IMG/VR virus record: IMGVR_UViG_3300009506_000101
Location: 1-56,965 of that record
Direction: 5' to 3' (one strand)
DNA length: 56,965 nt
Source: a virus
Below the pieces are notes generated by a model. The model saw nothing but the letters and a program-made list of their open reading frames with translations. It did not search any database and was not told the origin of the DNA. Numbering within the stretch: position 1 is the first letter of the stretch; every line of letters begins with the position of its first letter. Below are positions 48,282-56,265 of the stretch, one piece after another. Position numbers and translations under genes: made by a program.

Positions 48282-48826
48282 CGAATCAGCTCCTCGACGT
48301 CTCGCGTCAGTGTCGTGGGTTGTCGGTAGGGGGCCGACCTGACCTCCAGGAATACCAGACCCGATCGCGCCGGTGCCGGCTCCCACCAGACGCACACGTC
48401 CGCTACGGCGGGCCTGTCGTCCTGGATGATGTTGAGTCGCTTCTGCCCTGGCTTCCGCTTGGCACACAGCACGTCTATGCAGTGCTTACTCCAATCCGAC
48501 GTCCGGTCCGGCTCGCTCGAGCTGAACCGGATCGCCACCACCTGGGGCCGGCCACCGATCGGAGAATCGAATGGTCGGCACTGCACCGCCATCGCGTCCG
48601 CGACCTGTCGCTTCGCCTTCGCGACTCGCCACGGCTGTCCCGCCATGCCGCGCTGAAGCTGCACGTTGCCGGTCTTGCAGAGCTCGAGCGGCAGCACGAA
48701 CTGGACGACGGCAGACCCTCGAAGCTCAGGCCTGACGATCCAAGGCTTGCCAGGAGGACGGGATAGCGCGCCAGCGACCCACGCGAACCGCTCTGCCCGA
48801 ACCGCCACGGACGCGACGTCGAACAC
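48278..48826 (-). CDS. RusA-like Holliday junction resolvase
   Basis: The 182-residue protein has the RusA-like plan: an N-terminal strand (VQFVLPLELCKTGNVQLQ), GQPWRVAKAKRQVADAMAVQ, then DWSKHCIDVLCAKRKPGQKR and IIQDDRPAVADVCVW, in which Asp residues of DWSKHCID and QDD would bind metal. It would resolve recombination intermediates or branched DNA before packaging. The GTG at 48826 shares a base with the upstream TAG. Confidence 0.65.
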   Translation of the reverse strand: MFDVASVAVRAERFAWVAGALSRPPGKPWIVRPELRGSAVVQFVLPLELCKTGNVQLQRGMAGQPWRVAKAKRQVADAMAVQCRPFDSPIGGRPQVVAIRFSSSEPDRTSDWSKHCIDVLCAKRKPGQKRLNIIQDDRPAVADVCVWWEPAPARSGLVFLEVRSAPYRQPTTLTRDVEELIR

Positions 48827-49242
48827 TACTCGTCCCCGGAGTCCTGCTGCGAAGCGTTGTCCAGCGGCAACTCTGTCTGTCGCTCGTATTCCGACATGCG
48901 GCGCACATCGAGCTGCTCCCCGGTATCGCTCCTGAATTCCGAGACGGTTTCGGCCTTGTAGTCGAACCTGCGTTCGCACGCCGTCAATCGGAGCGCGGCC
49001 TTGTCGTTGATCTCGGCACCGATGCGGGCCATCTCGGTTTCGATCTCGGCGATCTGGGCCTTCGCGTGCTTCTGGGCCGACTTCATGTCCGCTTCTTTCT
49101 GATAGCGGTCACGCAGCAGGATCGCGTTGCGCGCCCCTCTGTCCAGCAGCTCCTGGTCAGTGAGCTTGCACGGGAGCTGCCGCTCGAATCGCTCCACCTT
49201 GACCAGGTTCTGTTCTTCTGTCGTCTTGGTTTTCCTTGCCAT
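48826..49242 (-). CDS. Hypothetical protein with long coiled coil
   Basis: The 138-residue protein is mainly a coiled coil (AQKHAKAQIAEIETEMARIG; LLDRGARNAILLRDRYQKEA), with a C-terminal acidic segment. Its place between the helicase and RusA genes suggests a DNA-metabolism partner. ATG 49242 is preferred over an in-frame upstream start in low-quality sequence. Confidence 0.55.
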   Translation of the reverse strand: MARKTKTTEEQNLVKVERFERQLPCKLTDQELLDRGARNAILLRDRYQKEADMKSAQKHAKAQIAEIETEMARIGAEINDKAALRLTACERRFDYKAETVSEFRSDTGEQLDVRRMSEYERQTELPLDNASQQDSGDE

Positions 49243-49282
49243 TCGTTTCCTCGCTTTCACTCCATGTCCAGCGTGAGCTGGG

Positions 49283-50314
49283 TCATGTGTCCTGCCAGTT
49301 CTCCCAGACGTCGTCACCGATGAGCCGCGAGGCCCCTCCGTCTGGCGCTTCCTTGGCGTCGAAACATGCCGACGTTTCGTTCCAGACCATGGGGACTGTC
49401 CCACGCTGTCCGTCCTTGGACTTGTCGACGCGGATGCACTTCGTCCCTCCGGTAACGACCACGCGGTTCCCGTCGCGACTCAGAATGTTCTCGTCTGGCG
49501 TGAATCCAATCAGGATGTGCTCGGCCGCGTTCGCCACGTCCCGGCTTTCACGGATCGAATTCTTGTCCGGATACTTCTTGCCAGTCTGTTCCGTGATCTG
49601 GCTCAGGATGATGGTGCAGCACCCGAGCTCACGGCCGACGCTCCTCAGCACCGAGGCGGTCTCCCTGAACCTGACCCGCTCGTCCTGGTACCGCCGCTCG
49701 CTCTTTACCTCCTGCAGGTAGTCCCAGATCACGATGTTGATCGACTCGGATTTGGTCACGGTCCTGACTTGCTTCACCAGCCTCTCGATCGGTGTGTTGC
49801 CAGCTTCAATGTAGACCGGAACGTCCTCGGCCTTCCGAATGACGTCCGCCATCATGCCGCGCTCAACCGGATTCAACCGCCTGTCACGCAGTCGCTTCGC
49901 ATCGATGCGAGCGCGACGGCACAGCAACCGGTCGCCGTAGATCTGCGCCGGGTCTTCGAACGACACGATCAGGACGCGCTTGCCTCGGTGCAGGTTCTCG
50001 TCGGCGATCGAGATCGCGCACGCTGTCTTTCCCCAGCTGGTCTCGGCTGCCAACACCCAGTTGTGACCAGGCCTCAGGCCGCCGGTCAGGTCGTCGAGTT
50101 GGTAGTGTCCAGTCGTGCCCCGTGTTCCGTGCTCGTGACTCGCGGCCCGGACGCCAGACTCCTCGAGAATCTCCCGGACGGTGTAGACGCGCGCGGTCTC
50201 TATCGGATGCTCGCTCGCGCCCTCGTCATCAGCCATGAACCCGTCGTCAGGAGGACCCTCATCCACCGCCGCCGCCTTCGCGGCCCGGACCTGTTCTAGT
50301 GCCGTCATGGTCAT
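49283..50314 (-). CDS. DnaB-like replicative helicase
   Basis: The 343-residue protein is a RecA-fold helicase: HYQLDDLTGGLRPGHNWVLA, Walker A AAETSWGKTACA, a Walker B-like segment (NIVIWDYLQEV), and the downstream RESRDVANAAEHILI and GTKCIRVDKSKDGQRGTVPM, as in DnaB C-terminal domains. It lacks the DnaB N-terminal primase-binding domain. It would unwind DNA with the adjacent primase-polymerase. ATG 50314 overlaps the stop of the prim-pol gene as ATGA. Confidence 0.85.
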   Translation of the reverse strand: MTMTALEQVRAAKAAAVDEGPPDDGFMADDEGASEHPIETARVYTVREILEESGVRAASHEHGTRGTTGHYQLDDLTGGLRPGHNWVLAAETSWGKTACAISIADENLHRGKRVLIVSFEDPAQIYGDRLLCRRARIDAKRLRDRRLNPVERGMMADVIRKAEDVPVYIEAGNTPIERLVKQVRTVTKSESINIVIWDYLQEVKSERRYQDERVRFRETASVLRSVGRELGCCTIILSQITEQTGKKYPDKNSIRESRDVANAAEHILIGFTPDENILSRDGNRVVVTGGTKCIRVDKSKDGQRGTVPMVWNETSACFDAKEAPDGGASRLIGDDVWENWQDT

Positions 50315-51378
50315 GATGCTCGTTTCCTCCGAAGTAGGCTCAGGACGAGATCGAACCGCTCGTGCTCCGACATGGCCGCGAGCGCCGTCTCCTCGATGGA
50401 GTGCAGCACGTCTAGATTTCCCCTGTGGGCGCAGTGCCCGTGTTTGCACACGAACTGCCCAAGAGGCCTGTCGTCGCTGGGCGGAAGGATGACGGTGCTC
50501 GAATCCTGCCCGCGCCCGCGCCCGTCCGTGTGCTCATTGGCCCAGAGACACTCGGCCGTCACGGCGCCGGTCCTGGTATCGAATCCGATCCTCAGTCCCG
50601 CAGCGCCCCACAGCTGCGCCAGGAAGCTCTGGCCAGCCGCTCCAGTTGCTGGACCGTGCCTCTTGCGCTCGCGGCCAGCGATGAGCTCGAGTAGCGGAGC
50701 CGGGATCTCGGGCAGCTCGGTCTCGAGCGGGTGGACAGTCGCGTCCCAGCTGTAGCGCTTCCCGCTCCGGTGCAGCGATGGGGCGACGATGATGTACCCG
50801 CCATCGCCCTTCACCTCGACACCTGGACGGATCGCGTGCTTGCCACACGCGCTCGTGATGTAGCGGCCTGGGTGCCGGAAGATCCACTGCTCGCCGCCTC
50901 CCCCCGTCATCTGCAGCGGGGCCTCTGGTAGCTCGACCCCGATGTCTGAGCACAGATCTCGGAATTCCTCTGGGCCGTCCTCTCCGGCTGCGTGCCGGTC
51001 CAGGTCAAACACCACGATCCCGCTCTCCTCGCCGGTCGCCACCATCACGTTGGCGTCAGGCCAGCGCCTGGCCCATCCAGCGATCGTGTCCAGGTCCGTT
51101 GTCGCGTCAGTCAGGCCGTGGGGAGTTCTCGGGTGCTTTCCGACCCGCTGGCACGGAACCCCTAGGCAGTGGACTACGCAATCCTTCCGACCGCACGAGC
51201 AGCTCCCGTCCGCCTCCCGGACGTGGCCACATCCGCAACGCTCTGGGTCGTGTGGATCTGGCTTGTGGATGCAGGTGCAGATCGTCTGCCCGTCGCGCTC
51301 GATCGGCCAGTGGCAGGGGGCCACCCGCCATCCCAGTCGGGACGCGTACACGTGGGCGCTGTCGGCGAACGTCCTCAT
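50311..51378 (-). CDS. Bifunctional primase-polymerase with Cys-rich insertion
   Basis: The 355-residue protein matches the prim-pol family (PF09250 type): GWRVAPCHWP, GKHPRTPHGLTDATTDLDTI, WPDANVMVATGEESGIVVFD (Asp metal ligands), and GGGEQWIFRHPG, GVEVKGDGGYIIVAPSLHRS. Residues 22-76 contain ten Cys (CTCIHKP, CGCGHV, CSCGRKDC, HCLGVPC), more than the usual single knuckle, probably two zinc sites. The C-terminus holds another Cys/His cluster (FVCKHGHCAH). It primes DNA for the helicase encoded next. Confidence 0.82.
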   Translation of the reverse strand: MRTFADSAHVYASRLGWRVAPCHWPIERDGQTICTCIHKPDPHDPERCGCGHVREADGSCSCGRKDCVVHCLGVPCQRVGKHPRTPHGLTDATTDLDTIAGWARRWPDANVMVATGEESGIVVFDLDRHAAGEDGPEEFRDLCSDIGVELPEAPLQMTGGGGEQWIFRHPGRYITSACGKHAIRPGVEVKGDGGYIIVAPSLHRSGKRYSWDATVHPLETELPEIPAPLLELIAGRERKRHGPATGAAGQSFLAQLWGAAGLRIGFDTRTGAVTAECLWANEHTDGRGRGQDSSTVILPPSDDRPLGQFVCKHGHCAHRGNLDVLHSIEETALAAMSEHERFDLVLSLLRRKRAS

Positions 51379-52199
51379 GACACGAACCCGAGATCCTCCG
51401 CGGTTGGCTCCGAGTCGTCGGCTTCTGGCTTCTTTGGCCTTCTACGCCGGTCGTTCCAGTCAGACTGCACAGCAATCACGCAGCACTTGCTCCAGTGCTC
51501 ACGGGTGCGGAGATCCGACTTGCTGGCCTGGTTCTTCGCGACGAACCTCGCGATGAGCTGCCTGATCGCCCAGATAGGAATCATCGACGTCTCGAGCGTC
51601 GACACCTGGTTGGAATTCAGGATCTCATCCACCGGGGGGCACTGCACCCGATCTTCTGGATCCGGAGATGTAGAGGGAGAGGGAGAAGATACTGATACAG
51701 AAAGAGGGGCATGCGAGCTAGCTGCATGCCCCATGCTGTTGTCTTGCATCCCCCTTCCAAGGGGCTTCGATGGGGCATTCTCGCCAGACAGGTACCGACT
51801 CTTGAATTCCAGCGCGAACGGATGGTCGCCAAAGGCACCGAGCTCTGTCAGCACAGACTTGACCGCCTTGTCGGTCGACTTGATGCCAGACCCGTCAGGT
51901 AGGCTCATCTGTTCTCGGCACCCGTTTGGCATCCAGACGAGCTCCTCGTCGAAGTCGTACTGCGCAATCTCACCAATAGCCTCCAGAGCAGCCTGAACCT
52001 CGCCTTCCTCGAGCCCGGTGTCGTGCATCATGGTCACGATAGGGCAGTAGAACAGGCCGATCCTACTGCCTGTCGGGGCACTCATGAGGTAGAGCGCCAA
52101 CACCTGCGCAGACTTGTCGCCACGAAGCTTACGGCCGCTGCCTCGCGTCCAGAATGTAGGGCGAATCTGGGCGAACTTCCGCATCCTAAGACCTGCCAT
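51375..52199 (-). CDS. Replication accessory / organiser-like protein
   Basis: The 274-residue protein lies just before the prim-pol gene. Its N-terminus (IRPTFWTRGSGRKLRGDKSA; LALYLMSAPTGSRIGLFYCP) resembles winged-helix replisome organiser proteins that handle origin binding; the middle (residues about 150-190) is Ser/Pro-rich and disordered; the C-terminus is basic. A DnaD-like role is plausible but not proved. ATG 52199 overlaps the HNH gene by 14 bases. Confidence 0.6.
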   Translation of the reverse strand: MAGLRMRKFAQIRPTFWTRGSGRKLRGDKSAQVLALYLMSAPTGSRIGLFYCPIVTMMHDTGLEEGEVQAALEAIGEIAQYDFDEELVWMPNGCREQMSLPDGSGIKSTDKAVKSVLTELGAFGDHPFALEFKSRYLSGENAPSKPLGRGMQDNSMGHAASSHAPLSVSVSSPSPSTSPDPEDRVQCPPVDEILNSNQVSTLETSMIPIWAIRQLIARFVAKNQASKSDLRTREHWSKCCVIAVQSDWNDRRRRPKKPEADDSEPTAEDLGFVS

Positions 52200-52653
52200 T
52201 GTTCCTGACTCTGGCCATCACCATCGCGACCGCCAGCCTCAGCGGGACCGTTTCGCGCCCCAGGCCGAGATTGCAGGCATCGCACATGGCGCAGAGGTTT
52301 TCGGGGTCGTTCAGTTCGTCCTCAGAAAGTCCATGCTGCTTTCCGTCCTCTAGGCTCACGAGATGTCCCACGTGAAGTTCTCCATTCCCTGGGCCACGGC
52401 CGCACAGCTCGCATCGCCCACTCGCTCGTAGCAACACCATCGATCTCGTCTTGGGCTTGATGTCGTCCCTTGTCTTGACGTGCCTGACTGGCCGCCCAGT
52501 CTCAGCCCTGGGCGCGTTGTACTGGAACCGGTCACACGACGCGCAATACACGCAGTCCTGGGCTCCCTTCGGACGGATAACACCTACTGCAGAGCCGCAA
52601 CCGCAGCGGGCCCTGAGCATGATCTCATCACTGGACTCAAACAGATCAGCCAC
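52186..52653 (-). CDS. HNH endonuclease
   Basis: The 155-residue protein has a Cys cluster (RCGCGSAVG; DCVYCASCDRF) followed by an HNH core: RSMVLLRASGRCELCGRGPG, ELHVGHLVSLEDGKQHG, DDPENLCAMCDACNLGLG-like region (DPENLCAMCDACNLG). The pattern CxxC...H.H...N...C..C is that of 5-methylcytosine-type or packaging HNH enzymes. GGGAGG four bases ahead of the GTG at 52653 decides the start. It may cut DNA in replication or in packaging. Confidence 0.78.
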   Translation of the reverse strand: MADLFESSDEIMLRARCGCGSAVGVIRPKGAQDCVYCASCDRFQYNAPRAETGRPVRHVKTRDDIKPKTRSMVLLRASGRCELCGRGPGNGELHVGHLVSLEDGKQHGLSEDELNDPENLCAMCDACNLGLGRETVPLRLAVAMVMARVRNNGRS

Positions 52654-52867
52654 AGTACCTCCCGACACCGTGTGGGACCACCCGACAGCTGCTACACCGC
52701 GACTTGAGCCTCGGATACTGCCTGATGGGCCCACACGGAACCGGGAGGCTAGCTCTCATCGAACGGTGTAGCATGTCCGCAACCTTCCCCGGTTCCGCCG
52801 CGCCTGTCAAGCGTCATGATCGCCCCCGCGGATTCTCTCGCAGTTTTCGCGCTCAGTTTCCGGCTCC
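52654..52867 (-). promoter_or_regulatory. Longest intergenic region, with two interleaved inverted repeats
   Basis: The 214-base gap lies ahead of the HNH-replication run and after the LexA-like gene. It contains CCGTGTGGG (52668-52676) with its complement CCCACACGG (52730-52738), and GCTACACCG (52691-52699) with CGGTGTAGC (52764-52772), arranged A-B-A'-B'. The second pair extends to an 18-base repeat GCTACACCG-N5-TGAG. A TTGACA lies on the minus strand at 52810-52805 but has no good -10 at standard spacing. These could be operators for the nearby regulators or an RNA pseudoknot. Confidence 0.45.
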
Positions 52868-53188
52868 CTATTCAGCTCCGCGAGGGCATCGAAGAGCTCG
52901 GCGAGGCGGAACTGTTGATCGGCACTCCGTCGGAAAGAGGATTGCCCCAGACCTGATTTCGAGAGCAGGAGCATCGGTCAGGGCCCAGGCCCGGGATGCT
53001 CCTGGCGCCCCACGGCGAAGAAACCCGCGACGCTCAAGTCGTGCCAATGTTTCTGACCCCATGTTCGTAGATGACCAGCCGCAGGCCCTTCCGATTTCGC
53101 GGATGGTTGGGAAGTATCCATGCGCAGAAACAAATTCGCGGATGTAGTCCAATGCTCGCTGTTGTCCAGGAGGAAGATGTTCTGTCAT
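52868..53188 (-). CDS. LexA-type winged-helix regulator (no protease domain)
   Basis: The 106-residue protein starts MTEHLPPGQQRALDYIREFV and continues SAHGYFPTIREIGRACGWSS and LARLERRGFLRR, the LexA DNA-binding domain. The S24 protease domain of LexA is absent, so it is not expected to self-cleave after DNA damage. ATG 53188 overlaps the stop of the 53185 gene. Next to the intergenic repeats at 52668-52772, it is a candidate regulator of the replication operon. Confidence 0.72.
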   Translation of the reverse strand: MTEHLPPGQQRALDYIREFVSAHGYFPTIREIGRACGWSSTNMGSETLARLERRGFLRRGAPGASRAWALTDAPALEIRSGAILFPTECRSTVPPRRALRCPRGAE

Positions 53189-53625
53189 CGAGGATCTCCT
53201 TCCATCTCCACCAGCTCCACCACCCCCCGCCTCGGCCTCCGGATCCGCCCCTTGCGCTCGAGGGCCTGGAGGGTCTGGGTCACCTGCGCGTCGCCCGCCC
53301 AGCCCATGTGCTCCCGCATCTCGCGGTAGGTCGGGGCACGGCCGGAGTGGCCGAGCATGCCCCGGATGAGCCCGAGCAGACGCCATTGCTGGGGGGAGAG
53401 CTGGCGGTGACCACCGTAGACCGCGAGGGCCGTGCAGTTGCGGTGCCGCGTGCTGGCCGGTCGCGGTCCGTCTGGTGCGTGCGGGCCCTCGCCGCTCAAC
53501 GCGTTGTAGCAGCAGTCCGAGACCGATCGCCAGAATCGGTCGAGAGGTTTCCCGTCCCATCCGACGCGCGTCCGCATCGCGGTCCCGAAGAACGAGCGGA
53601 ACGGGTCAGGGCGAGCCATGGCCAT
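53185..53625 (-). CDS. Second LexA-type winged-helix protein
   Basis: The ~146-residue protein has an N-terminal arm (ARPDPFRSFFGTAMRTRVGW; DRFWRSVSDCCYNALSGEG) and a C-terminal LexA-like winged helix (LSPQQWRLLGLIRGMLGH, APTYREMREHMGWAGDAQV, LQALERKGRIRRPRRG). It is directly upstream of another LexA-like gene, so they may act together. ATG at 53625 or 53619. Confidence 0.65.
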   Translation of the reverse strand: MAMARPDPFRSFFGTAMRTRVGWDGKPLDRFWRSVSDCCYNALSGEGPHAPDGPRPASTRHRNCTALAVYGGHRQLSPQQWRLLGLIRGMLGHSGRAPTYREMREHMGWAGDAQVTQTLQALERKGRIRRPRRGVVELVEMEGDPR

Positions 53626-54040
53626 CCACAATCCGTCGGATCTCAGCGGCCACCACGTCAGGCACAGGCCAGAACCCAAGTCGCCCCTTGCACGGCACGG
53701 GCTTCGGTAACTCCCGCGCGTCGGAGAGCCGCCACCCGTACTTGCCAGCGACGTGCCATCCTCCAACATTCTGCTCTGGGTCGAGACAATCGAGCAGCGT
53801 CACGGCTCCGACGATGGCGCCTCTGGGCAACTCTGCCAGCAGCGGCATGTCGGCCTGGCAGGTCAGCGCGATCGACAGGGCGCCATCCTCGTACTCGTCC
53901 AGCGTGCAGCCGGCCGATGCGTGAATGAGCACCCGGCGACCGATCATGTTCCTGGGCAACTTCCAGCTGCGGTTTTCCACGTCCTTGCCAGCATGCAGGA
54001 TGGCCCATGCCCACGGCTGGCGGATCGACAGCGCTAACAC
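53606..54040 (-). CDS. ASCH/PUA-like domain protein
   Basis: The 144-residue protein shows the ASCH fold: LALSIRQPWAWAILHAGKDV, ENRSWKLPRNMIGRRVLIHA, AIVGAVTLLDCLDPEQN and GWRLSDARELPKPVPCKGR. The family binds RNA or modified nucleotides and is common in phages. Start GTG at 54040 overlaps the 54034 gene stop. The precise substrate is unknown. Confidence 0.75.
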   Translation of the reverse strand: MLALSIRQPWAWAILHAGKDVENRSWKLPRNMIGRRVLIHASAGCTLDEYEDGALSIALTCQADMPLLAELPRGAIVGAVTLLDCLDPEQNVGGWHVAGKYGWRLSDARELPKPVPCKGRLGFWPVPDVVAAEIRRIVDGHGSP

Positions 54041-54291
54041 GCCTGCTCCTCCCTGAACTCAAGCCCGCAATGGCGGCACCGCGGCCCCCGCACCCGCCAG
54101 CTCAGTCCGGCGCATAGGGGGCAGAACCTACCGTTGAGGCCCCGGGTCATGCGGGGCGGCCGGTCCTTTCGCCCGCGCTCGTAGCAGAGCTTGCAGCGCG
54201 CCTGCCGCTCCTCCTGTCCCTTGCGGACTCGGTAGAAGTCATGAATCGGTTTCGTCTCGCGGCACTTCGAACAGCGTTTGGTCTGCATCAT
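54034..54291 (-). CDS. Endonuclease VII-like / zinc-finger protein
   Basis: The ~85-residue protein starts MQTKRCSKCRETKPIHDFYR and has RCKLCYERGRK, a zinc knuckle common in recombination endonuclease VII-like phage proteins, and then a second Cys cluster (RFCPLCAGLSWRVRG, RCRHCGLEF). It lacks a clear HNH, so it may be only a nucleic-acid-binding subunit. ATG/GTG starts at 54294-54288 overlap the 54291 gene stop. Confidence 0.65.
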   Translation of the reverse strand: MMQTKRCSKCRETKPIHDFYRVRKGQEERQARCKLCYERGRKDRPPRMTRGLNGRFCPLCAGLSWRVRGPRCRHCGLEFREEQAC

Positions 54292-55082
54292 CACCCCGGC
54301 GTAGGTTCCTTGAGAGCTTCTTGGGCATCGGCCAGTGCCGCATGTAGCTGAGCGATCGAGCGCCCCAGGTCGACCACAAGCCTTCGCGGGTCCTCCATGG
54401 CCTGGACGATGCGCACGAGCTTCGCCTCGCGCGCCTGCCGCCATTCATTCAGTGTCAGGCCAGTAGCTTCCTGGAATTCACGCATTCGTAGCTCGGCTGC
54501 GTCAGCCCTTCGTAGCTGGTCCTTGGCGTGCTTCTCCGCGACAGTTACTCGTCGATTCAAAGCGTCAAGCTCTCCGCGTTCCGCCTCGAACTTCTGCAGC
54601 TCGTCTTGGACAGCTCTCCCGATCGCGGCCTGCACCGACCGCGACTGGTTGCGGAGCAGCGACGCCACGAACCCGACGTCGAGTTCTGCGGGCTTGAGCT
54701 CCGGAGCAGCACGCTTGAGCTTTGCAGTTGATTCAGTGACCTCGACGAGGCCCCATGTCTCTGGAAGTTCTCCGTCGCGAACGACGCCAATGGGCGCAGC
54801 CACCCACCAGTACTTGCACCACTTCTGGATCTCGGCCGACTTCTCTGGATCGCGGAGCTCTCTGGTCCAGTCTGACCGCGACACCTTGATCTCGACGCCA
54901 CCAATCCAAAGGCCACGAGACGGCCAGCAGCTCACGACGACGAGGTCAGCGTACCGTTCAGTTCGACGATATCCAGTCCCGTTTCTGACCTCGCGGAGCG
55001 TAGCGAATGCTGGCTCAGACCAGACTTTCTGCGTCAGTAGGTTCGCCACATGATGAGCAGAGAGCTGCGGATTGCGCGTCAC
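54291..55082 (-). CDS. PD-(D/E)XK-like nuclease with coiled-coil tail
   Basis: The 263-residue protein has a nuclease-like domain in residues 10-110: WSEPAFATLREVRNGTGYRR, RYADLVVVSCWPSR (catalytic Asp) and IGGVEIKVSRSDWTRELRDP (Glu-x-Lys), the pattern of MmcB-like or RecB-like enzymes. Residues 170-263 form a coiled coil (VQDELQKFEAERGELDALNR). GTG 55082 overlaps the Dam-like stop (GTGA). Possible roles: degrading host DNA, repair, or recombination. Confidence 0.72.
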   Translation of the reverse strand: MTRNPQLSAHHVANLLTQKVWSEPAFATLREVRNGTGYRRTERYADLVVVSCWPSRGLWIGGVEIKVSRSDWTRELRDPEKSAEIQKWCKYWWVAAPIGVVRDGELPETWGLVEVTESTAKLKRAAPELKPAELDVGFVASLLRNQSRSVQAAIGRAVQDELQKFEAERGELDALNRRVTVAEKHAKDQLRRADAAELRMREFQEATGLTLNEWRQAREAKLVRIVQAMEDPRRLVVDLGRSIAQLHAALADAQEALKEPTPG

Positions 55083-55597
55083 CTCGCCGAGCTCCTGCGG
55101 GCGAGCGCGTCGGTCCAGCGCCAGGTCCCGGTCCCGACCATGCCAAAACCCAGTATCGAGATCTGAATGTCTTTCGGATAGGGGCTGGATTCGCCATCGA
55201 ACGTGAGGCGCGGCCGGAGCCCGAGCGTGAGGGCGTGCGGGTACACGATGTCCTGGCGGTTGCCGCAAGTGAATGGCGTCAGCAGGATGATGCGGAGGCC
55301 CTTCTCCGCCTGCTCGACGCACTTCCGGGCCCACGGCGCGATGTTGGAGAACGGCGGGTTCAGGTACGCGATGCGCCCCGTCGGCACCAGCGGAAACCAG
55401 TCGACCGCGAAGGCATCCTCGAACTTCGCGCCCCACGGCGACCCGGGACCGAGCCAGCGCTCGCAGACGTGCGGGCTGTCCGCCGCGAGGTCGAGCGCGA
55501 TCGGCCCGAACGTCGCCTGGACGGCAGCGAGGAAATCCCTCGGAGTGCGGTAGGTTTGCTTGGATGTTCCGCGCGGCTTCTGGATCGGCTCCGTCAT
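55079..55597 (-). CDS. DNA N6-adenine methyltransferase (Dam-like phage type)
   Basis: The 172-residue protein matches phage Dam-type enzymes: KQTYRTPRDFLAAVQATFGP, ALDLAADSPHVCERW, WGAKFEDAFAVDWFPL, IAYLNPPFSNIAPWARKCVE (NPPF catalytic motif) and LLTPFTCGN. It transfers a methyl group from AdoMet to adenine N6 and may protect against restriction. ATG 55597 overlaps the 55594 gene stop. Confidence 0.85.
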   Translation of the reverse strand: MTEPIQKPRGTSKQTYRTPRDFLAAVQATFGPIALDLAADSPHVCERWLGPGSPWGAKFEDAFAVDWFPLVPTGRIAYLNPPFSNIAPWARKCVEQAEKGLRIILLTPFTCGNRQDIVYPHALTLGLRPRLTFDGESSPYPKDIQISILGFGMVGTGTWRWTDALARRSSAR

Positions 55598-55815
55598 GAC
55601 AGCTCAGCCTCCCCGTGCTGCGTCAGCACGAGCTCATCGCCCAGCAGGTCCGCAAGCCCTTCACGCCGGAGCTGCCGCACGCCCCGCAGGACCGACTGCC
55701 TCGCGTAGCCCTTCGCGCCCAGGAAGTCCCCGAGCTCCTGGACTGTCGGACCGAACCCCAGGATCGAGCGCCTAGCCTGCGTCGCCACCAAGATCGCCAA
55801 TCTCGTCGTCAGCAT
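55594..55815 (-). CDS. Third small winged-helix protein
   Basis: The 73-residue protein is LexA-like in plan: TTRLAILVATQARRSILGFG, PTVQELGDFLGAKGYARQSV, LRGVRQLRREGLADLLGDE. It is the third such short winged helix in the region. It overlaps the 55772 gene and is coupled to the Dam-like gene by ATGA, so it may regulate that operon. Confidence 0.62.
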   Translation of the reverse strand: MLTTRLAILVATQARRSILGFGPTVQELGDFLGAKGYARQSVLRGVRQLRREGLADLLGDELVLTQHGEAELS

Positions 55816-56265
55816 TGAACAGCCCCTCTCGTTGTTGGGCGGTGAGCCACCAGCACACGGGTTCGTCGCCCGTCGGGTAGAGCCTGGACGCGCCCGCGAC
55901 CCAGAGCGCGATGAGCCGCTCGAGGTCTGCCGGATCTTCGCCTTGCCAGTAGGGCAGCATCCAGCGGATGCACCGAAGCCCGTGACCCGCGTGGCGGCTG
56001 GGCTTCTGCTCAGGAAGCAGTAGGAGCAGTAGTGACAACCGACTGACCACATGGCCTTTATCGCATCGAAGTTCTCGTGCGGTTCCGCTCCGCAAACTGT
56101 GCAACTTTTGTGACTGCACCCGCCACCCCACATCCTCTGCCGCAGCTCCCGCAGCTTCTCCGGCCGTCTACAGTCAGCGCAGAGGTAGCCGAGAGGCGGC
56201 ACGTACTCGACAGGCTCGTCGCGGTCGCAGGCATCACAGCCGCGGGTCCAGACGTCGTCACCCAC
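55772..56265 (-). CDS. Zinc-finger protein split by a frameshift
   Basis: From a GTG at 56265 (overlapping the previous stop) the frame encodes three Cys clusters: CDACDRDEPV, YLCADCRRPEKLRELRQRMW, CSHKSCTVCGAEPHENFDAI and CHYCSYC. At about 56018-56022 the coding shifts by -1 into the frame PEQKPSRHAGHGLRCIRWML, EDPADLERLIALWVAGASR, ending at 55772. Rejoined it is about 164 residues. One missing base explains the break. Confidence 0.55.

Noticed and set aside
52805-52810. TTGACA as a sigma70 -35 box
   Set aside because: No acceptable -10 hexamer lies 16-18 bases downstream on the minus strand.
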